This document shows positions 30,486 through 39,413 of a stretch of DNA of 64,000 bases, piece by piece. The DNA comes from CAVTYH01 sp963773875 (lineage in GTDB: Bacteria; Planctomycetota; Planctomycetia; Pirellulales; JADZDJ01). Location of the stretch: positions 1-64,000 of the forward strand of contig CAVZCV010000007.1 in NCBI GenBank assembly GCA_963773875.1, in the 5' to 3' direction. The notes under the pieces were generated by a model that was given only the letters and a program-made list of their open reading frames with translations, did no database searches and was not told the origin of the DNA. A program made the position numbers and the translations under genes. Each line of letters starts with the position of its first letter. Position 1 is the first letter of the stretch.

Positions 30486-30842
30486 TTACCACCAGCAAAC
30501 CCAGGTTTTAGTGACGCCGGCGTACGGTCCGTTATCGCGGGTATAGCAGCGGTGGTGCCTGTATAGGAATTCGTGCGGCATCAGTGGCTGATAGGTGATA
30601 TAAGTGTGGCCGACAAGTGGCGGCGTCGGGCGCGGCGAAATGTATAGCTCAGCACCCTCCGCTCCATAGCAGTTGCATGGATACGGCGCTACATAGTAAT
30701 TGTAAAACAGGTCGGCACGCGAGCGCGGACCGCAATAATCTTGTGCGTGGGCCGAATTGGAACTTGTAGCAATCGATCCAACGATTGCGATAGCCGCGAA
30801 TACAGCCAATCGCAAAAAATGCATACTGAAAGTGCGAGACAT
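30486..30842 (-). CDS. Small secreted Cys/Tyr-rich planctomycete protein
   Basis: A 118-residue protein from the ATG at 30842 with AGGAGG 6 bases upstream. A signal peptide (FLRLAVFAAIAIVGSIATSS, ending SAHAQ) precedes a mature part with YNYYVAPYPCNCYG, PRPTPPLVGHTYITYQPLMP and several cysteines. The frame is open upstream to 31091 but that part is arginine-rich and lacks a start signal. It is probably cotranscribed with the next small secreted gene 128 bases downstream. A structural envelope role is possible but unproven. Confidence 0.7.
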   Translation of the reverse strand: MSRTFSMHFLRLAVFAAIAIVGSIATSSNSAHAQDYCGPRSRADLFYNYYVAPYPCNCYGAEGAELYISPRPTPPLVGHTYITYQPLMPHEFLYRHHRCYTRDNGPYAGVTKTWVCWW

Positions 30843-31121
30843 AGTGTCCTCCTGAGTGTGCAAGGTTGCACAACGAGCTACGAGAGTTCGTCTCGCCAGG
30901 AAGATCAAAGCGCAGCACGCATGCCAGGCGGGAAGCGCGGGTGATTCGATCAGATGGCGGGCGAACAGACGGGTGAGACGAGTAGGTGTGTGTCGGCGTG
31001 GGCGGGATATGCCCAGCGGCCTCTGAATTCTCTCTTCGGCTTGTGCGGCCCGCGCGGGTAAATCTTTGTGAGCCGATTTTGCGAGATTCACCCCGTAGCG
31101 CGGTTGTGCGGTAAATTCGGC

Positions 31122-31150
31122 TGTTTGAACGCTATTGCGACCGGTATAAT
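31122..31150 (+). promoter_or_regulatory. Promoter of the topoisomerase VI operon
   Basis: TGTTTG (31122-31127) and a perfect TATAAT (31145-31150) are separated by 17 bases. About 125 bases of leader follow before the first gene. Confidence 0.5.
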
Positions 31151-31276
31151 CGATATGAATTAACAGGCGGAGGCGCAGTACATCCTCATGCTGCCTTTAG
31201 ACTTACGATCTGGAGAGAGCGTCTGCGGCGGTGCGATCCGCACTTCAATAGAACAAATCATCCAGGAGTTGCGATC

Positions 31277-33460
31277 TTGTTTCGTGCCGAGTCCAAATCT
31301 GCGCGGACGAAGAAGTCCGCCAAGCGAGTGGCTGTTGCGGCCACCAATGATACCATCGCCGTAAACGGACACAGCGCAAATGGCGAATCGGGAAGCGTCG
31401 CCGACGCGCTGCCAAGTTCGATTAACGGCGAGCACGAGCATCCGCATAGTAAGCGCCGTCATCGGGCTACCGCTCAATCGATGGCGGCTGCTCAACGAGA
31501 TATTTCCGTCAGCGAGTTCTTCGCCAAGAATCGCCATCTGTTGGGCTTCGATAATCCCCGCAAAGCGTTGCTGACTGCCGTGAAGGAAGCAGTCGATAAC
31601 TCGCTTGACGCGTGCGAAGAAGCGGGCATTCTGCCGGAGATGTGGGTGCACATCGAGCAAACGGGCAATAATCGGTTCAAAATTGGCGTTCAAGACAACG
31701 GGCCGGGGATCGTCAAGAAACAGATTCCTCTGATCTTTGGCAAACTGCTGTACGGCTCGAAGTTCCATCGCTTACGGATGAGCCGAGGCCAGCAAGGGAT
31801 CGGCATTAGTGCGGCTGGCATGTATGGCGTGCTTACCACCGGCAAGCCGGTGAAAATTATCTCGAAGATTTCAAAGAAGGCCCCGGCGCACTATTACGAA
31901 ATTCAGATCAACACCAAAAACAACAAGCCGGAGATTTTGAACGGACACGGCGAGGGCGTCGACATTCCGCCGGGTGAAAAGGGTGCCGCATACATCGAAA
32001 AGCACGGCATCGAGTGGGTGGCGGTGCATGATGGCGATAAAGAAGTTGTCCATGGCACGCGCGTCACGATTGAACTGGAAGGCGCGTACAAGCGCGGCCG
32101 CGGAAGTGTTGATGAATATCTCGAACAGACGGCCATCGCCAATCCGCATTTGCGATTGCATTACCGTGATCCCGAAAACACAGATCGCGATTTTGAGCGG
32201 TCCACGCATCACTTGCCGGCGGAGCCAAGGGAAATCAAGCCGCATCCCTACGGCGTGGAGTTAGGCCGGCTGATCACGATGATGAAAGACGTGCACGGCG
32301 CCACAGTTTCGCAGTTCCTCACGCAAAGTTTTTCTCGCGTCAGCCCCGGTGTGGCGCGCAAGATTTGCGAAACGGCCAAGTTGAGCACGCGAGCCAATGT
32401 AACGCGAATTGGCCGGCACGAGGCCGATGCTTTATATCAGGCAATTCAGGCGACAAGAATCTCGGCACCTTCAACTGATTGCATTTCGCCCATCGGCGAA
32501 GATCTTTTGCTCAAAGGCCTGCATCAAGTGGTGCCCGGTGAGTTCTATGCGGCGGCTACGCGACCACCGTCGGTGTATCGCGGCAATCCATTCTTGATTG
32601 AAGCGGCCATCGCATACGGGGGAGCGCCAATGGCGCAGCGAGTTTCGCTGGAGGTGTTGACCGAATTGCTGTCGCAAAGCGATGCCCGCACGCTACGGCA
32701 GTTTTTGATGAGCACATTCGCCGGCTTAGGCAGCGACGCCGCTGACAAAATTCTGGAAGAATCGAAACTTGGCACACGGCAGTCGCCGGGCCGCATGAAA
32801 AAAGATGAAATCGCCACGCTACATGCAGCGATGCACAACGTCAACTTGGAAGACGGTCAGACGATGACGGTCATGCGCTACGCCAATCGCGTGCCGCTTC
32901 AGTTTCAGCACGCTGCGTGCGCGATTACGCAAACCATCATGGGCACGAACTGGCGATCGTACGGTTTGCAGCAATCTCGCAACTCGCTGCCCAGCGGACC
33001 GGTGACCATCATGGTGCACATGGCAAGCGTGTGGGTGCCGTTCACGAGCGAATCGAAGGAAGCAATCGCCAGCTATCCGGAAATTCAAAAGGAACTGCGA
33101 CTGGCATTGCAGGCGGTCGGTCGCAAGCTGGGCATGTATCTACGGCGCCGAATTCGTGTGAAACAGGAAGGGGAACGCCGCAACATTTTTTTGCGTTATC
33201 TCGGCGAAGTGGCAAACGCTGTGAGCGAAATCAACAAGGCCGACCGCAAGGAACTCTACGAACAGCTGCTCAAAGTCGCGAAGAAAAAGACCGCCGAGGC
33301 CGATGTGGTGCTCGGCGAAGACGGCAAGCCAATTGAGGAAGTAGATGAAAATTACGGCGGCGGCGTGCTAATTGTCGATCACGCAGGCACGGCGGTGAAT
33401 GTGCCGCACGCAGCTAAAGAGGAAGCAAAATCGCACGCGACAGAACAAAACAAGAAATAG
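31277..33460 (+). CDS. top6B: DNA topoisomerase VI subunit B
   Basis: ATPase subunit of type IIB topoisomerase, which passes one DNA duplex through another. The start is the TTG at 31277 behind AGGAG. A basic, polar extension of about 70 residues precedes the GHKL ATPase domain: EAVDNSLDA (104-112), DNGPGI (140-145) and GQQGIGISAA (171-180). The helix-two-turn-helix and transducer domains follow, complete to residue 727. It is much closer to archaeal Top6B than to GyrB, lacking a Toprim domain. The gene for subunit A follows after 3 bases. Confidence 0.95.
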   Translation: MFRAESKSARTKKSAKRVAVAATNDTIAVNGHSANGESGSVADALPSSINGEHEHPHSKRRHRATAQSMAAAQRDISVSEFFAKNRHLLGFDNPRKALLTAVKEAVDNSLDACEEAGILPEMWVHIEQTGNNRFKIGVQDNGPGIVKKQIPLIFGKLLYGSKFHRLRMSRGQQGIGISAAGMYGVLTTGKPVKIISKISKKAPAHYYEIQINTKNNKPEILNGHGEGVDIPPGEKGAAYIEKHGIEWVAVHDGDKEVVHGTRVTIELEGAYKRGRGSVDEYLEQTAIANPHLRLHYRDPENTDRDFERSTHHLPAEPREIKPHPYGVELGRLITMMKDVHGATVSQFLTQSFSRVSPGVARKICETAKLSTRANVTRIGRHEADALYQAIQATRISAPSTDCISPIGEDLLLKGLHQVVPGEFYAAATRPPSVYRGNPFLIEAAIAYGGAPMAQRVSLEVLTELLSQSDARTLRQFLMSTFAGLGSDAADKILEESKLGTRQSPGRMKKDEIATLHAAMHNVNLEDGQTMTVMRYANRVPLQFQHAACAITQTIMGTNWRSYGLQQSRNSLPSGPVTIMVHMASVWVPFTSESKEAIASYPEIQKELRLALQAVGRKLGMYLRRRIRVKQEGERRNIFLRYLGEVANAVSEINKADRKELYEQLLKVAKKKTAEADVVLGEDGKPIEEVDENYGGGVLIVDHAGTAVNVPHAAKEEAKSHATEQNKK

Positions 33461-33463
33461 ATC

Positions 33464-34624
33464 ATGGCAAAACGACAGAGAAAGTCGGGAAAGTCGAACG
33501 GGTCGGTTGCGGTCACAGCGGCCAAACTTACGCCGCGCGATAAGAAGACGCTGACGACGCTGAAAGACATGGCCAACGATGTTGTGGCCGCAGCAGAAAA
33601 GCGCCGCGATCCGTACCTAGACATTCCAGCCCGCAATTTGTCGAACGTCAAATACAACCGCGTAAAGCGCTTCATCGAGATGGGCACCGCAAAAAACCGT
33701 CGGCAGCTATTCAACTTGTCGCAGGCCAAAAGCTACATGCAAACCATGCTTGTTGCCAGTGGCTGCAAACGGCTGATTGAAAATGCCAAGACGACCAGCT
33801 TGCGAGGTATGTTTTATCTTTTGAAGCACACGATTGAAGGCACGAAAGAGGAAACTTTCTCGGATCAGAATGAATGCGATCCTGTGATTGAAGATCTGGA
33901 AGTCACGCTCAACAGCTTGCGAGAAGAACTGCATCTGTATGCCCAGAAGCGCGGCGACATGGTCGGACCGATTACGCTCATCGACAGCGGCGATGAAATC
34001 GATTGCACACGCATGGGCTCCGGTGGCTACGGCATTCCGTCAATCGTGGAACCCGAGCGGATTGAATTCAAAAAGTGCGACGCCAAGTTTATTTTGCATG
34101 TCGAAAAAGACACGGTCTGGCAGCGATTCAACGAAGATAAATTCTGGCAGAAGCACAAATGCATTCTTACCCATGGCGCCGGTCAGCCCACCCGCGGCGT
34201 GCGCCGCCTTCTCTATCGACTGCACAACGAGTTGAAGCTGCCAATCTATTGCCTTTTGGATAACGACCCCTGGGGGTATTACATCTACAGCGTGCTGAAG
34301 CAGGGCTCGATCAACCTGGCGTACGAGAGCAAACGGATGGCGATTCCCGATGCGCGGTTCATCGGCTTGCGGAGCATCGACTTCGACCGCTGCGAACTTT
34401 CCGACAGCGTGAAAATTACGCTGAACGATTCCGACATCAAACGCGCCAAGCAGATCGCGAGTTATCCGTGGTTTGCCAGCAAAAAAAACTGGCAAAAAGA
34501 GATTGAAAAGATGCTGAAAAATGGCTTCAAGCTGGAAGTTGAATCGCTAATTTCCAAAGACATCAGTTACGTGACCGAAACGTACGTGCCCCAGCGGCTG
34601 AAAGATGAAGATTGGTTGGATTGA
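33464..34624 (+). CDS. top6A: DNA topoisomerase VI subunit A (Spo11-like)
   Basis: The DNA-cutting subunit, homologous to eukaryotic Spo11. The active-site tyrosine is Tyr118 in SLRGMFYLLK. The Toprim metal site is complete, with Glu214 in LHVEKDTVW and Asp266/Asp268 in LLDNDPWGYYIY. At 386 residues it is full length, with a basic N-terminal tail. It is translationally coupled to subunit B. Topoisomerase VI is standard in archaea and plants and found only sporadically in bacteria. Confidence 0.95.
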   Translation: MAKRQRKSGKSNGSVAVTAAKLTPRDKKTLTTLKDMANDVVAAAEKRRDPYLDIPARNLSNVKYNRVKRFIEMGTAKNRRQLFNLSQAKSYMQTMLVASGCKRLIENAKTTSLRGMFYLLKHTIEGTKEETFSDQNECDPVIEDLEVTLNSLREELHLYAQKRGDMVGPITLIDSGDEIDCTRMGSGGYGIPSIVEPERIEFKKCDAKFILHVEKDTVWQRFNEDKFWQKHKCILTHGAGQPTRGVRRLLYRLHNELKLPIYCLLDNDPWGYYIYSVLKQGSINLAYESKRMAIPDARFIGLRSIDFDRCELSDSVKITLNDSDIKRAKQIASYPWFASKKNWQKEIEKMLKNGFKLEVESLISKDISYVTETYVPQRLKDEDWLD

Positions 34625-34637
34625 TATTGGAAATCAA

Positions 34638-34715
34638 ACCACCGAGACACAGAGGCACCGAGAGCATCAGAAAGTTCACGTTGCTTCTCCGTTTTTTTGT
34701 CTCTCCGTGGTAAAA
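34638..34715. repeat. Intergenic inverted repeat of the ACCACGGAGACACAGAGG type
   Basis: ACCACCGAGACACAGAGGCA on the left and the roughly complementary TCTCTCCGTGGT on the right flank a short loop. Related sequence occurs at 9061-9085, 52515-52545 and 54364-54390. It lies between convergent genes (top6A and the metallo-hydrolase). Confidence 0.5.
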
Positions 34716-34723
34716 AATCGATC

Positions 34724-35465
34724 TCAGAAGATCAATTCCATCCCGTCGAAACCCAATTCTGCACCCGGAAAAATCTTGCGGATTATCGGCATGCCGATCG
34801 GATCATCGGCGTCGGAGGCCGGATTCACGTGGGTTAACACCAGCCGTTTCACTCCAGCGGCTTTCGCAGTTTGGGCGACCGGCGTGGCGCAGCTGTGGCC
34901 GGTGAGTTCCGCCATTTGTTCCATGCCGTCCGGATAGTTGCATTCGTGCACCAAAAGATCGACATTGCGGATGTGGTTGACGTATCCCGCAAACGCCAGG
35001 TGTAGTCGTGTCGGTCACATATGCCAGCGAATGGCCGGGCCAATCGAGCCGAAAGCCCACCGATCCACCTGGATGCACGAGTGGAAATCCTTTCAATTTG
35101 CCGCCACCCAATAGTGGGCATTCGCCGGCCAATGGGCGCATCTCATACGGCAGCTTCACCGGAAAAATCAGTTCGTTCAGTAAGTGATCGTCGATGGCCT
35201 TGAGCTTCTCAGGCATCGCATGAATCGTCACTCGTTGCATCTGTTTCTCGGCCAGCACGTCGAGCAAAAACGTGAGTCCGGCCACATGATCCAAATGCGC
35301 GTGCGTCAAAAAAATATCGAGTTCGGGCGTAGTCAATCGCTCGCGGATCCGATAAAGCGCTGTGCCCGCATCGAGCACAATTCCCAGTTCCGGTAGCATT
35401 AGGCACGCCGTTTGGCGGCGATCTGTCGGATGATAGCCAGCGGTACCCAACAAGACGAGCTTCAT
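34724..35465 (-). CDS. Metallo-beta-lactamase-fold hydrolase, RNase Z-like (frameshifted)
   Basis: A cytoplasmic MBL-fold protein of about 247 residues. It starts MKLVLLGTAGYHPTDRRQTAC and has the metal motif HAHLDH near residue 55. After a frame change near 35005 it continues with GYVNHIRNVDLLVHECNYPDG, then GHSCATP and LVLTHVNP with further metal ligands. This resembles the ElaC/RNase Z branch, but the flexible exosite arm is not evident, so I do not call it tRNase Z. It is the last gene of the minus-strand ispF-to-zinc-ribbon group. Confidence 0.75.
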
Positions 35466-35553
35466 AGCGTACTAAGCGTCGCGGGTATAAGCGAGGCGAG
35501 GATGTCGCCCCACACGAAATCCGGCTCTATAGTGACCGGCGATAAACGCCCCG

Positions 35554-36702
35554 TCAACAGCGGGCGGGAGGGACGAAACAGACTCCCGACTTGGTCGAGC
35601 ACTCTTCTTGTGCGATCACACAGTTTCCAAGCCGGCGCGAATCGGAGAAGTGAAATTGTCGCTGCCGCCCGCGAGCCATCGATGCGAATAAAAGCAGCAG
35701 CAACACGATAATGACTGCAGCAATCGCGACGGCGACGCCAATTTTGCGATACGAAATCGGTGCCTGCCCGGCAGCCCGGCCCGATTGACCATTGGCCAGA
35801 AACCGAAAGACTTTGTCCCGATATCGATACGCCATGATCCACACTGGCACTAGCATCGGGCGGCTAGCGAGATTAGTAATTCGCACGTTGACATTCAAGT
35901 TGCGACATTTGCCGGCGACATATTGTTCACAGGCTTGCCGTTCGAGGTCCTCAAGTCCCTGGCTGGCCATTGGCCGCGCATACTTTCGCGGCACAGTAAA
36001 GCGTTCCAACGTGATGTTTTGCAAATCAACTCTCTCCGGCGGTTCTGCCTTTGTAAGATCGAACGGACACAGCGCCGTCGTTTCTGCGGCCGTGAGAGCG
36101 CAACTGGCGCCGACGAGTAACCCGGCGTAGGATCCTTCGTGCTGGCCACAAACCGGGAACCAATCGGCCCGTGCGCCGGGCGGCGTTTGGCTGCTATCAG
36201 CGGTCCAGTAGGTGTATGTGTCGGCTTCAAACACCCAATAGGGCACGTAGATTGGAGTCATGGCGACCACCGCGGCCGATTCCGCTAAATCGCCAGGCCG
36301 CCAAAAGCCATGGCCGAGCCAGTTGCGCATCGTTTCCACCGCTTGATCGCGCGTGACAACGAACGGCACCACGGCATCTGGGGCGATCTCTTTCGCGTCA
36401 GGCTTCTTATCGAGTTCCGTCGACCCGCAAAACGGACAGCGCAAAGCCTGTGCGCTGGCGTCGTAACTCATAGACGCGCCGCAACCGCGACAGGTGAAGT
36501 TAAAGGTCGAGATGTGGGAAGCGGGTTGAGCTTCCGCTCCTGGCCGCCCGTCCCTCGTTCCGGCATCTTTGTTCGCGGCGAATTGTCGGTTCTCATTTGC
36601 GGTCGTGGGCGCTTCGGTGCCGCAGTTGGGGCAGAAGAGATCTTCTTCATCCAACAGCGCGCCGCAGACCGTGCATTTGGTGACAACGTTGGGCATGGGC
36701 AA
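35554..36702 (-). CDS. Zinc-ribbon membrane protein, paralog 1
   Basis: A 382-residue protein with two CxxC...CxxC zinc ribbons in the first 95 residues (CTVCG with CPNCG; CRGCG with CPFCG). A middle domain with FWRPGDLAESA and IYVPYWVFEADTYTYW follows. One membrane helix lies near residue 330 (IGVAVAIAAVIIVLLLLL), with a Cys-containing tail. The downstream neighbour upstream in transcription (36771-37835) has the same architecture, with matching RPGDL, VP(V/Y) and YRYG/YRYRDK segments, so they are tandem paralogs. The function is unknown. Confidence 0.75.
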   Translation of the reverse strand: MPMPNVVTKCTVCGALLDEEDLFCPNCGTEAPTTANENRQFAANKDAGTRDGRPGAEAQPASHISTFNFTCRGCGASMSYDASAQALRCPFCGSTELDKKPDAKEIAPDAVVPFVVTRDQAVETMRNWLGHGFWRPGDLAESAAVVAMTPIYVPYWVFEADTYTYWTADSSQTPPGARADWFPVCGQHEGSYAGLLVGASCALTAAETTALCPFDLTKAEPPERVDLQNITLERFTVPRKYARPMASQGLEDLERQACEQYVAGKCRNLNVNVRITNLASRPMLVPVWIMAYRYRDKVFRFLANGQSGRAAGQAPISYRKIGVAVAIAAVIIVLLLLLFASMARGRQRQFHFSDSRRLGNCVIAQEECSTKSGVCFVPPARC

Positions 36703-36770
36703 GCAAATCGAGAATCTCGAGTGTGGAATGAGAAATGCCGCTTGCGGTTTAGCGTACTAGTTGCCCAACC

Positions 36771-37835
36771 CTATCTCACATGCGCAATCAAAAACCATAG
36801 GACCAACGCCACAATGACAGTGAGCGCGATGGCAATTCCAATCCTCAGCGACGAAAGTGGCTTGTCGCCCGTCACCTTGCCGGTCTGGCCGTTGATTAAA
36901 AACCGATACAATTTTTCGCCGTATCTATATGTCACCAAATACACCGGAAGCAGGATCAGGTCGGAATTGATATCACTAAACTCGGTAGCCACCTCTGCCG
37001 ACGAATGTGTGTCGCCGGGCAAAAAATTATCGATGTTCTTGGCTTCCCAGCGGCGAAATTCTTGCTGGCAAAGCACGAGTGCCTGATCGCGTTCCACGCA
37101 GTATTCCTCACTCAGCCAGCCGGCGAGAAAATAAGGCTGATAGCGTTTTAGCGACTCCATGCGGAACGGCTTGATTCGATCCGCGTAAATTTGCGGAAGG
37201 CCGCGACTGCCTGACACCAGGTAACCGCTGCAATAGTTTTGATGCTCCCCAGCGAGCGGCCACCACTCGGTTTCGGTCACGGTGCGAGTTTTCGTGACCA
37301 TCTTGCCGTCTTCCATCGTCGTGTACGTTTCCGTACGATACCAATACTCGCCGATATTCGCCGACCATTGGCTATGTGCGAGCATAGAAAACGACCAGAA
37401 CGGCAAATACACTCCTCGCATCTTGTCTTCTATTTTCGCCAAATACAAATCGCCTGGCCGGAAGAGTCCGCCCTCTCGGAGCCAGGTTTTGAACCGTGCC
37501 AGCGCATCTTGGGGCGTGAGCGCAAAGCCGATCACGAATTCCGGCAGCTGCCGATTCGATTGCCCTGGCGGCACTTCGACGACGTAATTCGAATCGCAAA
37601 ACGGACACGTAATGCTTAGCTGAGCGGCTGCCAGCGTGATGGTCGCGCCGCAGTTTTTGCATTCGATGGTTCGCGTCGCTGGCGCCGCCGGTTGTTCCGC
37701 CACCGGCTGCGCAGCGCCACAGACATTGCAAAATTTATCGCCTTCCTCGACCGGAGAACCGCAGTTGGCGCACGCGTGCCCCTGGGGTGCCGGCGTGCTG
37801 GCGATTTCAGGAGTGGTGGCAATCGGTGTTGGCAT
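36771..37835 (-). CDS. Zinc-ribbon membrane protein, paralog 2
   Basis: A 354-residue protein with two zinc ribbons (CANCG with CNVCG; CKNCG with CPFC) followed by LFRPGDLYLAKIEDKMRGVYLPFWSF, a YWYRTETYTTMEDG region and LLPVYLVTYRYGEKLYRFLINGQTGKVTGDKP. One C-terminal membrane helix (IAIALTVIVALVLWFLIA) ends the protein. The architecture matches the adjacent paralog. The conserved RFL(I/A)NGQ(T/S)G segment before the helix is shared. Possibly it senses or handles metal or a partner at the membrane; no function is established. Confidence 0.75.
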   Translation of the reverse strand: MPTPIATTPEIASTPAPQGHACANCGSPVEEGDKFCNVCGAAQPVAEQPAAPATRTIECKNCGATITLAAAQLSITCPFCDSNYVVEVPPGQSNRQLPEFVIGFALTPQDALARFKTWLREGGLFRPGDLYLAKIEDKMRGVYLPFWSFSMLAHSQWSANIGEYWYRTETYTTMEDGKMVTKTRTVTETEWWPLAGEHQNYCSGYLVSGSRGLPQIYADRIKPFRMESLKRYQPYFLAGWLSEEYCVERDQALVLCQQEFRRWEAKNIDNFLPGDTHSSAEVATEFSDINSDLILLPVYLVTYRYGEKLYRFLINGQTGKVTGDKPLSSLRIGIAIALTVIVALVLWFLIAHVR

Positions 37836-37868
37836 TCGGCGAACTTCACGATGATTCGTAGCAGCCTA

Positions 37869-37897
37869 GGCTTGCCCGCGCAAAGCGCGGGCCAGCC
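37869..37897. repeat. GC-rich palindrome
   Basis: GGCTTGCCCGCGC, AAA, GCGCGGGCCAGCC: a 13-bp stem with one mismatch and a 3-base loop, downstream of ruvA. No T-run follows on either strand, so it is a REP-like palindrome rather than a standard terminator. Confidence 0.6.
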
Positions 37898-37921
37898 CTG
37901 GCGCCAACCAAAACGATGCGG

Positions 37922-38551
37922 CTATTTTTTGTGGATTTGTTGGTAAATTGCTTGCAGCATTTCTTCAACGGTTTTGAACTTTTGTTTGCCGGCAATGGCC
38001 GATTCCACGAGCCGACGCGATTCGCTTTCCGAGTGGCCTAGCGATCGCAGTGCTTCGAACGTTTCGTGCATGACATCGTGCTGGGTATCATCGATTCCGC
38101 GCGGCTCCTCGCGAGCAACCATCAAGGCAAACCTCGGCATTTTGCGGCGCAGCTTGGCGATAATGCGCTCTGCGGTTGCGGGACCTACGCCGGGCAGCGC
38201 CGAGAGTGCTTTGATGTCTTGCGCTTCGATCGCTTGCGCCACTTCGCGCACCGGTCGGACCATAGCTCGCAAGGCTTTTTTTACGCCAACGCCGTCGACT
38301 TCGCACACCAGATCGAAAAACTCGCGCTCCACTTCGCTCAAAAAACCAATCAGCCGCGGCGTCATACGCCCCTGCATGGCGTTCCCCTCGAGATACTCGA
38401 TCGTGTGCAGGCTAACGTCATGATTCAATTCGCTCTGGAGCCGGCGGCGAGCGAACTCGGGAATCAGCACTTCATACTGAAATGCACCGACTTGCAGCGT
38501 GAGCGAATCGTTGTCTACACGAAGCAGACGGCCAGAGATGTTGGTGATCAA
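37922..38551 (-). CDS. ruvA: Holliday junction DNA helicase subunit RuvA
   Basis: Binds four-way junctions and loads RuvB. It is 209 residues and complete: the OB domain begins MITNISGRLLRVDNDSL, with two helix-hairpin-helix motifs (EVDGVGVKKALRAM and ALPGVGPATAERIIAKL). The C-terminal domain that contacts RuvB starts about residue 145. It lies 181 bases after ruvC, separated by an inverted repeat. ruvB is not in this window. Confidence 0.95.
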   Translation of the reverse strand: MITNISGRLLRVDNDSLTLQVGAFQYEVLIPEFARRRLQSELNHDVSLHTIEYLEGNAMQGRMTPRLIGFLSEVEREFFDLVCEVDGVGVKKALRAMVRPVREVAQAIEAQDIKALSALPGVGPATAERIIAKLRRKMPRFALMVAREEPRGIDDTQHDVMHETFEALRSLGHSESESRRLVESAIAGKQKFKTVEEMLQAIYQQIHKK

Positions 38552-38641
38552 TGCGGTTAGGGGTGAGTAGTGGGTGCGTGATTGGATAATGAACGAAAAA
38601 TGTTCGGCACAGAATCATGGGAGACCAAGAGAAAAAGTCGA

Positions 38642-38714
38642 ATAAGCAAGCCAGGAATCCATGCGAAATCTGTGAGCTTTTGTTAGTTCCTGTTTGGTGT
38701 CGTGGCTTGCTTAT
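38642..38714. repeat. Inverted repeat, copy R2 (AAGCCAGGAATCC family)
   Basis: ATAAGCAAGCCA (38642-38653) and TGGCTTGCTTAT (38703-38714) are perfect complements around a 49-base loop that keeps the AGGAATCC core of copy R1. It lies between ruvC and ruvA. Confidence 0.65.
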
Positions 38715-38732
38715 CGCTTATTAAATACTTCC

Positions 38733-39395
38733 CTATAGCTTCGCTCCCCTTTTTGCACCTTTCCGTGATGGGATTGCTTTTGCCGGTTGTTCGCTGGCCT
38801 CCGCCAATTCTTGCTGGCCACGGCCAAGATAATAGTGACAGATCGCGACTGCCAGGGCATCGGCCACATCCGGCGGCTCGGGAATTTGTGATAACCGCAA
38901 TTCGCGAGTAATTGCAGATTGCATTTGCTCCTTCGACGCTCGACCGGCACCGGTAAGAATTCGTTTAATTTGCGTAGCTGGATAATGCACGACTGGAATT
39001 CCGCCCAGAGCGGCAGCCAGACAGATAACCCCGCGAGCATGGCCCATCAGAATGGATGTGCGCGGGTGAGCCACGTGCGAATAGAGCTGTTCCAGCGCCA
39101 TCACATCGGGCTTGAGCGCGGCGATCACTTCGACAACACCGTGATGAATTTCAAGCAGCCGATCGGTCAATGATTGCTTGCTAATGCCGCGCACCACTCC
39201 CGCTTCCACGACGCGCGGCACTCGAGAATTGCTCGGATCTCGCTCCAAAACGCCGTAGCCAGTGATGTTCAAGCCAGGATCTACGCCGAGAATGCGGTGC
39301 GGAAATGAGGAGTGCGGATTGGAGAATGCAGAATGAACAGGTGTTTGGGCCGCGTTGGGCAGTCCATTCCGCTTGCGGTTTTGCATAAAACCCAA
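38733..39395 (-). CDS. ruvC: Holliday junction resolvase RuvC
   Basis: Cuts Holliday junctions. The acidic catalytic residues are in place: Asp39 in GVDPGL, Glu102 in ALEQLY, and Asp176 and Asp179 in PPDVADALA. The 220-residue product has about 33 extra N-terminal residues before the usual RILGVDPG start; no better start codon is apparent. It is followed by a basic C-terminal tail and then ruvA. Confidence 0.93.
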   Translation of the reverse strand: MGFMQNRKRNGLPNAAQTPVHSAFSNPHSSFPHRILGVDPGLNITGYGVLERDPSNSRVPRVVEAGVVRGISKQSLTDRLLEIHHGVVEVIAALKPDVMALEQLYSHVAHPRTSILMGHARGVICLAAALGGIPVVHYPATQIKRILTGAGRASKEQMQSAITRELRLSQIPEPPDVADALAVAICHYYLGRGQQELAEASEQPAKAIPSRKGAKRGAKL

Positions 39396-39413
39396 TCCGT
39401 TGTCCGACGCCGG

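Noticed and set aside
31160..31768. A 202-residue minus-strand frame over the start of top6B
   Set aside because: It overlaps the promoter and a strongly conserved ATPase gene and has no motif.
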